A stretch of 13,909 nt of DNA from Spirochaeta sp. (lineage in GTDB: Bacteria > Spirochaetota > Spirochaetia > Spirochaetales_E > Spirochaetaceae_B), in contig JAUUYD010000013.1 in the NCBI GenBank assembly GCA_030590585.1, positions 1 to 13,909 of the forward strand. Reading direction: 5' to 3'. A model generated the notes under the pieces. It was given only the letters and a program-made list of their open reading frames with translations. It ran no database searches and was not told the origin of the DNA. The position numbers were made by a program, and so were the translations under genes. Every line of letters begins with the position of its first letter. Within the stretch, counting starts at the first letter, position 1. This document shows, one piece after another, positions 5,395 through 12,786 of the stretch.

Positions 5395-7512
5395 TTAAAA
5401 ACCTGAGCCGACTGCCCGGTTTGTAAAAATCTCCACCGCGTCCATTCCCCGGGTTATGGCCACATACTGCAGATTCCGGTACAGCCTGTCCTGGTACGGC
5501 GGATCAATTTCCCTGGCCGGGGGCAGTTCGGGCAGATACATCAGTACTACCGGGAAATCCAGTCCTTTGGAGGAATGCAGGGTTGAGAGCCGTACAACTC
5601 CACGCCGGGCAAAGTCAAAGTCACCGGCTTTTACAAGCGCCGAGTCAAATCCGGCGGAGCTGAGTTTTTCACTCATCATCTCCAGATGACTCGAACGGGC
5701 GCAGAGTATCCCCAGGGCTTCAGGATCGTAGCCCAGGTCTGATATATACATTCTCACCTTGGCGGTCAGGAGATCGGCAAGTGCCTCGGGGTTATCCATC
5801 TGGTGAATCTCAGGATCGGGACCTTCCCTGAAGGGATAGGATTCGGGTCCCGGACTCTCTCCGGGAGTCAAACCTCCCCGGCGCCAGGATTCGGCCAGTT
5901 TGTGAATGGGGATGGTGTTCCTGTGGTTGGTTTTTAACAGCCGGATCTGTTTCTGCGAGAGTTCCAGATTGGCCCGGCGGTAGGGGTTGATAAAACCGTA
6001 GATGGACTGACCCGTATCCCCGGCCATTATCAGGGAACGCCCGGCAAGTTCTTTGAGGCACATGAGTTCCACGGCGGACATGTCCTGGCTTTCATCGACG
6101 AAAAGATGTTCATGGGTACGGAGTCCTGAGTCGTCTTCCGACAGCCAGTGAAGAAGGCGCAACCGGGCGTAATGCTTGGAATACCGGCCCTTGAGGAGCA
6201 TCTGCTCTTCGATTTCCTCCCGGATAGACCACACTGCTTCACGTTCTTTGAGGTTCAGCGGGGTTTTCAAACCCCGGCGGGGAACTGCGGCTTCCAGGTA
6301 TTCCTCCTGGCTCACATTCAGACCGAAGAGGAACTCCTCGATTTCAATCCAGAGTTCGGCATTCGAGAGTACCCCTGTCAGATTCACTTCAGCCATCATG
6401 TCCCGGAGGAGCTGATAATCCACCACGTGTTTGGGTTCTTTGAGGCAGAGTTTTTTCCAGAAGAAGGTTTCCGATGACTCAAGATCGGCTTCATAGACTG
6501 TACCCGGGGCCATCAAGCCGGCCAGGTAGCGGTCGTATTTCACCAGGGTTTTGGTGAAGGTAACCAGGGTGGTTTTTGTTGGCTGACCCATGTCCAGCTC
6601 CGGGGAACGCTTTTTCAGGGTCCGGGAAAGTGCCTCAAGAAGCACCAGGGTTTTCCCGGTTCCGGCACCTCCGGTGATGAGCATGTCACTGTCGGTGCTG
6701 AAATCGGCCAGGGCTTCGTGTTGTTCGGGGGTAAGGCGCACCAGGTGCTTCTCGAAATCCCGCCGGGTTCTGGCGGTGAGGCTGAACCGTGAGAGAGAGT
6801 CGATATAGCGCCGGTAAGCGCTGCTGTCGATTTCAGCCCGAAGGCGGCGGATATCTGAGAGAAAAGCTGCGGCCGGGTCGGTCTGTGAGGCGGGTTCCGT
6901 CGGGGTGAGGCCGCTCCCCGGGGCGGCCTCAATGTCCAATAGCCGCCTCTTGAGGGTGAGGATTTCCCACTCTTTGGCTTCAATACCGGGGCGCTGGGAG
7001 AGAAGTTCTGCCGAACGGCTCTGGAGGTCAGCAAAATTGATTTTCAAATCCGCCAGATGGGTATCTTCGCCAGCCGAAATTCGCTCATCCCAGGATTCCA
7101 GAGAGGAGCGGAGGGGCTTGGCTTCGGGCAGTGCAGACCAACCGGCATAATCCCCAAGACGCAGGAAGTTCCAGGTAACCCCCCGGGCCTCTTCAGGAGC
7201 GAGGCGGGCGAAACGGTGGCGCACCGGATTGGTAAGGCGGTGCTCGGCGGCAATGGCGATGAGTACAGACCAGAGGTCGTCTTCCTTATCTTCTGGAAGC
7301 TTCGGCGCGATGTCATTTCTGTGATTCCGCCACCAGGCCTGGATGATTTCCCGGAAGTTCATGTCCCGGGTACTTTCCAGAGCACGACCGGCTTCTCCTT
7401 CGATGAAGGCGTGGAGGGCCACGGCAAAGAGCCCGGGGTCGGATTGGCGGATGGCTTCAAGACGGGAGAGGGATTGGGGCCAGTTATGTTTCACGGTCAT
7501 TTTTTGCCTCAT
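5395..7512 (-). CDS. UvrD/Rep-like superfamily 1 helicase with uncharacterised N-terminal region
   Basis: A 705-residue SF1A helicase, predicted to use ATP to move along DNA in the 3'-5' direction. All motifs are present: Q motif LTPEQHEAL (260-268), Walker A GGAGTGKT (281-288), motif Ia VTFTKTL (317-323), Walker B FVDESQD (471-477), motif III AGDTGQSIYGF (497-507), motif IV KTNHRN (527-532), motif V LSTLHSSKGLDF (642-653) and motif VI YVAITRG (683-689). The first 258 residues are charged and probably helical and match no domain I know. No nuclease motif is visible. The first ATG overlaps the vapC stop (ATGA). A second ATG four codons later (7500) has a better GAGG site 6 bp upstream and may be the true start. 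It is richer in G+C than the TA genes around it. Being third in the vapB-vapC operon suggests a role tied to the TA module, possibly defence. That is inference. Confidence 0.9.
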   Translation of the reverse strand: MRQKMTVKHNWPQSLSRLEAIRQSDPGLFAVALHAFIEGEAGRALESTRDMNFREIIQAWWRNHRNDIAPKLPEDKEDDLWSVLIAIAAEHRLTNPVRHRFARLAPEEARGVTWNFLRLGDYAGWSALPEAKPLRSSLESWDERISAGEDTHLADLKINFADLQSRSAELLSQRPGIEAKEWEILTLKRRLLDIEAAPGSGLTPTEPASQTDPAAAFLSDIRRLRAEIDSSAYRRYIDSLSRFSLTARTRRDFEKHLVRLTPEQHEALADFSTDSDMLITGGAGTGKTLVLLEALSRTLKKRSPELDMGQPTKTTLVTFTKTLVKYDRYLAGLMAPGTVYEADLESSETFFWKKLCLKEPKHVVDYQLLRDMMAEVNLTGVLSNAELWIEIEEFLFGLNVSQEEYLEAAVPRRGLKTPLNLKEREAVWSIREEIEEQMLLKGRYSKHYARLRLLHWLSEDDSGLRTHEHLFVDESQDMSAVELMCLKELAGRSLIMAGDTGQSIYGFINPYRRANLELSQKQIRLLKTNHRNTIPIHKLAESWRRGGLTPGESPGPESYPFREGPDPEIHQMDNPEALADLLTAKVRMYISDLGYDPEALGILCARSSHLEMMSEKLSSAGFDSALVKAGDFDFARRGVVRLSTLHSSKGLDFPVVLMYLPELPPAREIDPPYQDRLYRNLQYVAITRGMDAVEIFTNRAVGSGF

Positions 7513-7928
7513 TGTGCCTGGAGAGGGTTTACGGCTGTCACGCTGCCGTAATTCTGGCCAGTGTTAAGATCTTCGGTCCAAATAAGCTCGGCTCCCGATA
7601 ATTGAGCGGCGGCAATGATGTTGGAATCATAGAATGAAAGTTGATATTGTTCCCGGATATCAAATGCTTTTGTCAGTAAAGCCCGGGTATTTTCCACTAC
7701 CTGCCAGTGCATGTAATTTTCAGCGATTTTACGGAATAATTCCGGGTCGCCTCCATTGCGGACCATGGTGGTGAAAAACTCCTGGAGAACCTGAATGCTG
7801 ATAGCGGCAGAGTTTCTGTTATTCCAGATTTTCGATATTAAAGCCTTTGCGATATCGTGTTTCTTTGTCTCACTGCTATCGTGAGCATAGACAAGAATAT
7901 TTGTATCAATGAAAATTTCAACGTTCAT
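7509..7928 (-). CDS. vapC: PIN-domain (VapC-like) ribonuclease toxin
   Basis: A 139-residue PIN-domain protein, predicted to be a Mg-dependent RNase toxin of the VapC type, which usually cuts tRNA or rRNA. The four conserved acidic positions are visible: D8 in IFIDTNILVYAHD, E50 in VLQEFF, D101 in LSFYDSNIIAAA and D120 in WTEDLNTGQNYG. The frame is open upstream to 8021, but the ATG at 7928 puts the first PIN strand three residues from the N-terminus, as is usual; an ATG at 7937 is equally possible. Neither has a clear ribosome site. The start overlaps the antitoxin gene by 11 bp and the stop overlaps the helicase ATG by 4 bp, so the toxin is tightly embedded in a three-gene unit. Confidence 0.88.
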   Translation of the reverse strand: MNVEIFIDTNILVYAHDSSETKKHDIAKALISKIWNNRNSAAISIQVLQEFFTTMVRNGGDPELFRKIAENYMHWQVVENTRALLTKAFDIREQYQLSFYDSNIIAAAQLSGAELIWTEDLNTGQNYGSVTAVNPLQAQ

Positions 7929-8148
7929 GAAGTTCATCACGGCTGTATGTTTTTCCGCCATAATCACCGGCTTTTTCCATGGCTTCAATCGCAAATATTT
8001 TAGATTCTTCATACCGGGCATTCTTGCTGATTGTCAGCCTGGCAAGCCTTGTAATCCAGGCTGAAACAGACAGATCCTCTTCAACAGCGATGTGTTTTAT
8101 TTCTTTTAAAAGATTCTCATCCATTCGCAAAGTAATATTTTTGGTCAT
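7918..8148 (-). CDS. VapB-like ribbon-helix-helix antitoxin
   Basis: A 76-residue protein, predicted antitoxin for the PIN toxin and autorepressor. The N-terminus has the ribbon-helix-helix pattern: strand NITLRM (4-9), then helix ENLLKEIKHIAVEEDL and helix SVSAWITRLARLTI. The C-terminal 30 residues are charged and would contact the toxin. The ATG at 8148 was chosen over an upstream start at 8178 because AGGAGG lies just before it and the longer version would run through the promoter. It overlaps vapC by 11 bp. The symmetric sites upstream fit an RHH repressor. Confidence 0.85.
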   Translation of the reverse strand: MTKNITLRMDENLLKEIKHIAVEEDLSVSAWITRLARLTISKNARYEESKIFAIEAMEKAGDYGGKTYSRDELHER

Positions 8149-8159
8149 GGCTCCTCCTG

Positions 8160-8189
8160 CACTATAATAGTGTAGCACACTATGTGTGC
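8160..8189. promoter_or_regulatory. Overlapping palindromes at the vapBC-helicase promoter
   Basis: Three half-sites alternate in orientation: CACTAT (8160-8165), ATAGTG (8167-8172) and CACTAT (8178-8183). They form a perfect 17-bp inverted repeat ATAGTGT-AGC-ACACTAT (8167-8183) and a tighter palindrome CACTAT-A-ATAGTG (8160-8172). A third palindrome GCACAC-TAT-GTGTGC (8175-8189) overlaps them. The cluster covers the -10 box, the spacer and part of the -35 box, so occupancy would exclude polymerase. RHH antitoxins typically bind such tandem half-sites; assignment to this antitoxin is inferred. Confidence 0.6.
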
Positions 8190-8191
8190 AA
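8164..8191 (-). promoter_or_regulatory. Promoter of the vapB-vapC-helicase operon
   Basis: On the minus strand TTGCAC (8191-8186), a 16-bp spacer and TATTAT (8169-8164) are followed almost at once by the AGGAGG site and the vapB ATG at 8148, so the leader is short. The -35 box lies within 6 bp of the stop codon of the upstream EEP gene, and there is no terminator in between. The operon could therefore also receive read-through. Confidence 0.55.
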
Positions 8192-8193
8192 TG

Positions 8194-9276
8194 TCAGTGC
8201 AGAAGCTGAAAATCCAAACTGACCGGGTTATGGTCCGAATAGGCAAAGTCTTCATCAAAAGTCCGGATACTTTGAATCCTGATGTTGGGTGATACCAGAA
8301 AGCCGTCGATGATTGTGCGGAAGTTTTCGTTTCCAGTGTAGGGTTTGTCCAGGGTTCTGCAGCTGGGAACTTCCGGATCCCAACCCCATTGCCAATTATC
8401 AGGGGTCCAGTTGTCGGGAATCTTTTGAATCCAGAAGAGGTTTTCTTCGGTGGTGGTGTAGGGTGTAAAATCATCGAATCCAACTTCGGGAAACAGGGAG
8501 TTCCAGTCACCTCCCAGAATGATGTAATGTCCCTCTTTATAGAGTTCCATCATCCAGTTTTTGACATATTCCAGCTCCCCTTTACGCATCCCTCCATCGT
8601 CATAGGCCGAGAGGTGAACATTCACCAGATACATTATACGACCGGGGATGTCTGTTTCGAATGTCAATACACTGATGCATCGTCGGAGCATGAAGAGCCG
8701 GGTAGGCCAGGAGTAATCTCCCGGGAGCTGGTGCCGTTCTGCGCCGGCAGGTTCATATTGGCTGAGAGTCAGCAGTCCGCTGCGCACCCGGCCGATGGGT
8801 TGGTAAATCGGAAAGGGGATGAAGAACACCTTGAAATTCATGGCAAAGCGGTTGATGAAAGCCGGTTTTAAAGAGCGGAGTATCTCAGTCTGATCAATTT
8901 TATAGCTGCGTTTAGAGCGGAGGTCTACTTCCTGGAACAGGTAGAATTCAGCTTCCTGGTTTTTTACCAGAGTGGTGATTCCCTGCAGATTTTTTTCAAC
9001 CTGACCTCGGCTTTCCGGCAGGCCTTGAGTGCCGCCGTCCATAACAAAATCACTTCCCGCGTCCAAACCTGCGTATCCGATATTCCAGTTCAGAATCCTC
9101 AATGCCGTTTCGGTGGGAACTACCCCGTGTTCACCGGGGATTGTTCCGGGATCAGCCTCCAGCTGCTTTATGGATGCCGGGCGATAACGAAGTACCTGCG
9201 CGGCTGTCAGGAACAACAAGAATCCAGCTATGGGAATCAGAATTATCAGAATGGGTATAAGAAAACGCCTTTTCAT
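8194..9276 (-). CDS. Membrane-anchored endonuclease/exonuclease/phosphatase (EEP) family protein
   Basis: A 360-residue metal-dependent phosphoesterase of the EEP (DNase I / sphingomyelinase-like) superfamily. Residues 4-27 form a single hydrophobic anchor after MKRR, so the catalytic domain should face outside the cytoplasm. Motifs in order: ILNWNIGY with N65, LFQEVD with E116, VNVHLSAY with H221, LGGDWNS with D257 and N259, IDGFLVS with D324, and YSDHNPVSLDF with D348 and H349. All catalytic positions are present, so it is probably active. The substrate (nucleic acid, phospholipid or phosphoinositide) cannot be told from sequence. The extracytoplasmic location makes DNA repair unlikely. It starts 15 bp after the stop of a lipoprotein gene. 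The ribosome binding site is weak, which fits translational coupling. Confidence 0.9.
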   Translation of the reverse strand: MKRRFLIPILIILIPIAGFLLFLTAAQVLRYRPASIKQLEADPGTIPGEHGVVPTETALRILNWNIGYAGLDAGSDFVMDGGTQGLPESRGQVEKNLQGITTLVKNQEAEFYLFQEVDLRSKRSYKIDQTEILRSLKPAFINRFAMNFKVFFIPFPIYQPIGRVRSGLLTLSQYEPAGAERHQLPGDYSWPTRLFMLRRCISVLTFETDIPGRIMYLVNVHLSAYDDGGMRKGELEYVKNWMMELYKEGHYIILGGDWNSLFPEVGFDDFTPYTTTEENLFWIQKIPDNWTPDNWQWGWDPEVPSCRTLDKPYTGNENFRTIIDGFLVSPNIRIQSIRTFDEDFAYSDHNPVSLDFQLLH

Positions 9277-9291
9277 GTATCAATCATACCA

Positions 9292-9837
9292 TTAATTTCC
9301 CGGAAACAGTGTTTCTCCATAATCCAGCAGCTCCTGCAGGTTCTTTTTACTCTCTTTTCCAATTTCAACAATGACTGTTCCCTGCTCACCTTTGATGGAT
9401 ATCACCGGATTATCGGATTCGAGTATCTGTACAAACAGATTACGGGAAATCCGGATACTGTCGGTCTCAATTACCGTACCCTGATCGTCATCTTTCCTGA
9501 TGGGATTATCCGGATTCAGACGGTTCAGGCAGCAGTCGGTATCGACTATCAGTACTTCTACCAGTAGCCAGTGTGAGTCAATGTAGGTATAGCTGATGCT
9601 GTAATCTCCCCTGTCGCTGAGAACGGCGTCGATGATTGTTGTCTTTGATTTCCCGATACTGGCTGCATAATATTCATCACCTTCATTGTCGGTCAGGATT
9701 TCAATATTGCTTCCTTCAACATACCGGGGACTTCTCTGAAAGAACGTGAGGCAGCCGGAGAGTATCAGAGGCAGCAGTAACAGCAGCAGTATGGGCAGCA
9801 GGGCAAAATGTTCAGCAATAGATTTCGGTTTTTTCAT
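9292..9837 (-). CDS. Putative lipoprotein, function unknown
   Basis: A 181-residue predicted lipoprotein. The signal has MKKPK, a long Leu-rich core (LLPILLLLLLPLIL) and a lipobox LSGC with Cys 29. The mature part is acidic and strand-rich (YYAASIGKSKTTIIDAVLSD, YSISYTYIDSHWLLVEVLI) and contains an adjacent Cys pair (DTDCCL). No known family was recognised. The ATG is supported by GAGG 6 bp upstream. It lies 21 bp after the preceding lipoprotein gene and 15 bp before the EEP gene, so the three probably form one transcript and act at the cell envelope. Confidence 0.8.
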   Translation of the reverse strand: MKKPKSIAEHFALLPILLLLLLPLILSGCLTFFQRSPRYVEGSNIEILTDNEGDEYYAASIGKSKTTIIDAVLSDRGDYSISYTYIDSHWLLVEVLIVDTDCCLNRLNPDNPIRKDDDQGTVIETDSIRISRNLFVQILESDNPVISIKGEQGTVIVEIGKESKKNLQELLDYGETLFPGN

Positions 9838-9858
9838 TCAGTTCCTCATGTTCTTCTA

Positions 9859-10572
9859 TTATAGCCGATGGAAATCACCCTCCCGGGTATAAATTGACTC
9901 TTTTTCCCGGTTGAAAAACCCCGTATAACCGGATTCCGGTCCCGGTGAATAGAAAAAGGTGATCAGGCCTGTTTTTCCATCGAGTTGATAATGTCCCTCG
10001 TATATGAGATCTTCATCGTCATCATTGTAATGGGTCACTTCTGAAAACACAGCTACGGGGTCAATTACCAACGTGACTTTTACCGGCTCCCCATCGAATT
10101 CGTAATTCATTACCCAGATACCGGCAATATCATCAGGTTCAACGTCAATTTTTTTGAGATCTGTTTCCGGTTTATGGATGAATCGTATGCCGTCGGTGCT
10201 GAAGACTGGAGGATTACCGCCTTCGACTGTTGTTGTAAATCCATTGATGACGGAATCAGCTGAGAGCTTAAGGGTTAAATACCCTGATTCCGCTGAGTAT
10301 TTGTACTTTCCGATTTCGGAAAACCCCTGATTGTCTTCCTCCCAGAATGCCCTGATATGAGCGGTTCCGCCGGTGGATACACTGGAGGGGAAGAATCGGA
10401 TTTCAATAGCTACACCTTTATCCTTAAAACCGCTGCGTCCGGCAAACAGTCCGGTAATCTCTTCCGGGGGAATCATATCTGCAGGCGGCGGCGGTTGTGG
10501 CGGGGTTGCACAGGAATACAGAACTGCGAGAAAGCTGAGGATAATACTGTATTTCCCTGCTGACAGTTTCAA
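9859..10572 (-). CDS. Putative lipoprotein with two similar beta-rich halves
   Basis: A 237-residue predicted lipoprotein. Residues 1-21 are a signal ending in LYSC (Cys 21), followed by a proline-rich linker (PPQPPPP). The start is TTG at 10572, since no in-frame ATG precedes the signal core. The mature part looks duplicated. Residues about 38-103 (EITGLFAG...SEIGKYKYSAESGYLTLKL) resemble 148-208 (DIAGIWVM...IYEGHYQLDGKTGLITFFY), each with a Gly-Tyr strand and a Gly-Leu/Ile-Thr turn. The pattern recalls small lipocalin-like barrels, but the match is too weak to assign. It is the first gene of a likely lipoprotein-lipoprotein-EEP unit. Confidence 0.78.
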   Translation of the reverse strand: MKLSAGKYSIILSFLAVLYSCATPPQPPPPADMIPPEEITGLFAGRSGFKDKGVAIEIRFFPSSVSTGGTAHIRAFWEEDNQGFSEIGKYKYSAESGYLTLKLSADSVINGFTTTVEGGNPPVFSTDGIRFIHKPETDLKKIDVEPDDIAGIWVMNYEFDGEPVKVTLVIDPVAVFSEVTHYNDDDEDLIYEGHYQLDGKTGLITFFYSPGPESGYTGFFNREKESIYTREGDFHRL

Positions 10573-10651
10573 GCCGTTTCTTCTATTCTTAAGGTTCTCT
10601 CCAGCTTATTCTAACATGGCGAAACAAGCTCGGGTGAAACAGTCGCTGCCG

Positions 10652-10682
10652 ATTATAGTTTATGCCATCAACGAACGGACAA
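10652..10682 (-). promoter_or_regulatory. Possible promoter for the lipoprotein-EEP unit
   Basis: A perfect TATAAT (10657-10652, minus strand) lies just after the epimerase stop codon. The nearest -35-like hexamer, TTGTCC (10682-10677), is at 19 bp, longer than ideal. A start near 10645 would give a leader of about 75 nt. It may allow separate expression from the sugar operon, or be chance. Confidence 0.3.
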
Positions 10683-11523
10683 AAGACACTGAATTGCGAA
10701 TGTCATCCTCATAATTTTCCAGAGACATCAGATCTCTAAACAGACTGACCGCCGATCCCACTTCACCCCCGGGGCGGACAAAGGGTTCCATGGAGATGCC
10801 GCCCTGGTAATCGGCAAGCTTCAAAGCGGTGAATATTTCCTTCCAGGGCATGGTACCCAAACCGGGGAATTTACGGTTGTTCTCTCCGATGTGAAAGTAA
10901 TTCAGCCTGTCGCCGGCCAGGAGGATGGGAGCCACCATGGAATCTTCTTCAATATTCATATGGAAGGTATCAAGGTGGATACCCAGCTGTGGTGAATCCA
11001 CTTCATCGAGATATTTCATTGCTTCAGCGCAGTCATTCACCAGAAAGTTCTCGAAACGGTTTACTACTTCAACATTGAAGATGACGCCTTCCGAGTCAAA
11101 CACTTTGCAGATTTCCTTCATGGATTTGACACTGTTGTCCCATCGGGCAGCTTTTTCTTCATATAGGCTGATTTTACTGTTCCAGGCTCCGTGGACTATG
11201 CCGCTGCACATACCGGCTCCGACTTTCGCCATGGACCTGGCCAGTCTGGTAAGAAAGTCCATACCAACTTTTCGCACAGATGCGTCATTGGAGCTGATGT
11301 CCTGGGCTGTGGATAGTCCAAGGCTCAAGACAATCTGCATATCATTAGATTCGGCTTCTTTGCGGAACGCTTGGATATTTGAATCGCTCTGTTCCACCAG
11401 CCAGGGTGCACCGAATTCAAAAAGGTTGAAGCCGAGTTCCTTCACTTTTGAGATGATGGGCAGCTGATCTTCACCCCAATCGCTGACGAAACTGCCGTAA
11501 TGGATGCCTAATAGGTTATTCAT
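10660..11523 (-). CDS. D-psicose/D-tagatose 3-epimerase family enzyme
   Basis: A 287-residue TIM-barrel enzyme of the ketose 3-epimerase family, which interconverts ketohexoses such as fructose and psicose (allulose) or tagatose and sorbose by epimerising C3 in the cytoplasm. The four metal ligands known from the Agrobacterium psicose epimerase fall at the same residue numbers here: E152 (EVVNRFENF), D185 (LDTFHMN), H211 (FHIGE) and E246 (MEPFV). The substrate contacts E158, H188 and R217 (GENNRKFPG) are also present. Length is normal for the family. Exact sugar specificity cannot be read from these residues. The ATG has an AAAGG upstream, and the gene starts 15 bp after the cupin gene, downstream of a sugar ABC transporter. 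Confidence 0.92.
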   Translation of the reverse strand: MNNLLGIHYGSFVSDWGEDQLPIISKVKELGFNLFEFGAPWLVEQSDSNIQAFRKEAESNDMQIVLSLGLSTAQDISSNDASVRKVGMDFLTRLARSMAKVGAGMCSGIVHGAWNSKISLYEEKAARWDNSVKSMKEICKVFDSEGVIFNVEVVNRFENFLVNDCAEAMKYLDEVDSPQLGIHLDTFHMNIEEDSMVAPILLAGDRLNYFHIGENNRKFPGLGTMPWKEIFTALKLADYQGGISMEPFVRPGGEVGSAVSLFRDLMSLENYEDDIRNSVSFVRSLMA

Positions 11524-11538
11524 ATTATATACCTTTGT

Positions 11539-12759
11539 CTATGCTCGCCAGTCGTCGACGGTCAGGTCGGGATTACCCGCGCCGAAATGCTTGAGGATCA
11601 CAAGATCGTCGCATTTCGAGTTGTTGGTAATTTTTACGCCGTTTTTTGCAGCCTGTTCGCTGACAAAAAATTCATCGTTGGTCAGCTGACCATAACGGAT
11701 TAGAGCCGGTGTCTCAATCTCCCATTCGCCGAAGCGGCCATGACCCTGGATAACGTAGATTCCATAAGCGGCAGCATCCCTGATGGTGACAGTACTGCCG
11801 GGTTTGACTGTGAGTTCCTTGGCGCTGAATGCTGCAGTTTTATAACAAACCCAGTTTTCAACGTAACCGTCCATCTCTTCAGGTGGTGAAACGGGAATGG
11901 GGGACATGAAGTTATGCTCATAGAACAAAGGATCGATATTCAGTTCCCAGTCGATGACATCCACCAGATGATCAAAGTCGCCGATCTTATCCTCAGGTGT
12001 ATTTTTCCAGAGTAGTGACTCATCAATTATCTGGTCATTAACCAAAGACTGATACATGGCATACACATCGGCGGCCATTTGAGGTTCGTATGTACAGAGG
12101 CTTCCCGGGGCATGAAGGATACCCGGGGCTACGTTCCATCCGGTACCGGGTACCAGTTTATAGGCCGGAGCCAGGTTGGTGATGCCGTTGTCCCCTTTGT
12201 TGAAGTTCATCAGGGTCTGTTTAACTTCTTCCCGGGTGGTTTCGGGATTCAGGCCGAAGAAGGTGTAGGGGAAATCTCCGCCGTGGTTGTTGAGTTGAGG
12301 CGGGAAGTAATAGGCTTCGGGTTTTCCCATCTCTCCAACAAGTGCGGCGTGTTCATCCCGGTGGTGGATGTGGTGGGGGAGGGGACCCTGGTTGTCGAAA
12401 AATTTGGAAAACATCGGCCATTTTCCATAGGTATCCCAGAGTCTCTTGCCGATGAGTTCCTCTTTAAGTTCATCAACGGCATCCCGGAGCAGGAATTGCT
12501 CTGTTTTTCCTCCATCTTCGAATACCACGAAGCTCAGGCCCTCATTTTCACTTGTGTCCGGACCGTTGTCGGCCGGAGTGGTAGAAGAGAACCATCGTTC
12601 GTCGATGCCGCCTCTTTTACCGCCCAGGGCATAGTAATCGTCGGGATGAAGTTTAATACGCCTTCCCGGGATACAGAAAACCCGGGGTACCCAGGTTGGA
12701 GTCAGACGAAGTATGCCTTTACCTGAATCGAATGCCTGCTGAATGATTGATTTACTCAT
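11539..12759 (-). CDS. Cupin-fold protein resembling class I mannose-6-phosphate isomerase
   Basis: A 406-residue cytoplasmic protein of the cupin superfamily, similar in pattern to class I phosphomannose isomerases but not an ordinary ManA. The likely metal centre comprises the His cluster PLPHHIHHRDEHA (H129, H130, H132, H133), E148 in GKPEAYYF (compare the ManA motif KPE) and H216 in VAPGILHAPGS. A second, C-terminal cupin half (about 305-390) contains AAYGIYVIQGHGRFGEWEI and probably lacks metal ligands. Predicted role: aldose-ketose isomerisation of a free or phosphorylated sugar in the same pathway as the neighbouring epimerase. The start has AGGAG 6 bp upstream. The gene sits 27 bp after the permease and 15 bp before the epimerase, so it is clearly part of the operon. 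Function is inferred from fold and context. Confidence 0.8.
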   Translation of the reverse strand: MSKSIIQQAFDSGKGILRLTPTWVPRVFCIPGRRIKLHPDDYYALGGKRGGIDERWFSSTTPADNGPDTSENEGLSFVVFEDGGKTEQFLLRDAVDELKEELIGKRLWDTYGKWPMFSKFFDNQGPLPHHIHHRDEHAALVGEMGKPEAYYFPPQLNNHGGDFPYTFFGLNPETTREEVKQTLMNFNKGDNGITNLAPAYKLVPGTGWNVAPGILHAPGSLCTYEPQMAADVYAMYQSLVNDQIIDESLLWKNTPEDKIGDFDHLVDVIDWELNIDPLFYEHNFMSPIPVSPPEEMDGYVENWVCYKTAAFSAKELTVKPGSTVTIRDAAAYGIYVIQGHGRFGEWEIETPALIRYGQLTNDEFFVSEQAAKNGVKITNNSKCDDLVILKHFGAGNPDLTVDDWRA

Positions 12760-12786
12760 GAGATTCTCCTGATGATTTATAGTTTA

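Noticed and set aside
5281..5406. A plus-strand frame of 41 codons starting at an ATG between hipB and the helicase gene
   Set aside because: It has no ribosome binding site, overlaps the helicase stop, lies antisense to the region upstream of hipBA, and resembles no family. It is probably chance.
7057..7567. Long plus-strand frames antisense to the helicase
   Set aside because: The minus strand has a full set of SF1 helicase motifs here. The plus-strand frames have no recognisable motifs or ribosome sites and reflect G+C-rich codon bias.
12079..12726. A 215-codon plus-strand frame antisense to the cupin gene
   Set aside because: It is a shadow of the cupin reading frame; no family pattern and no ribosome site.
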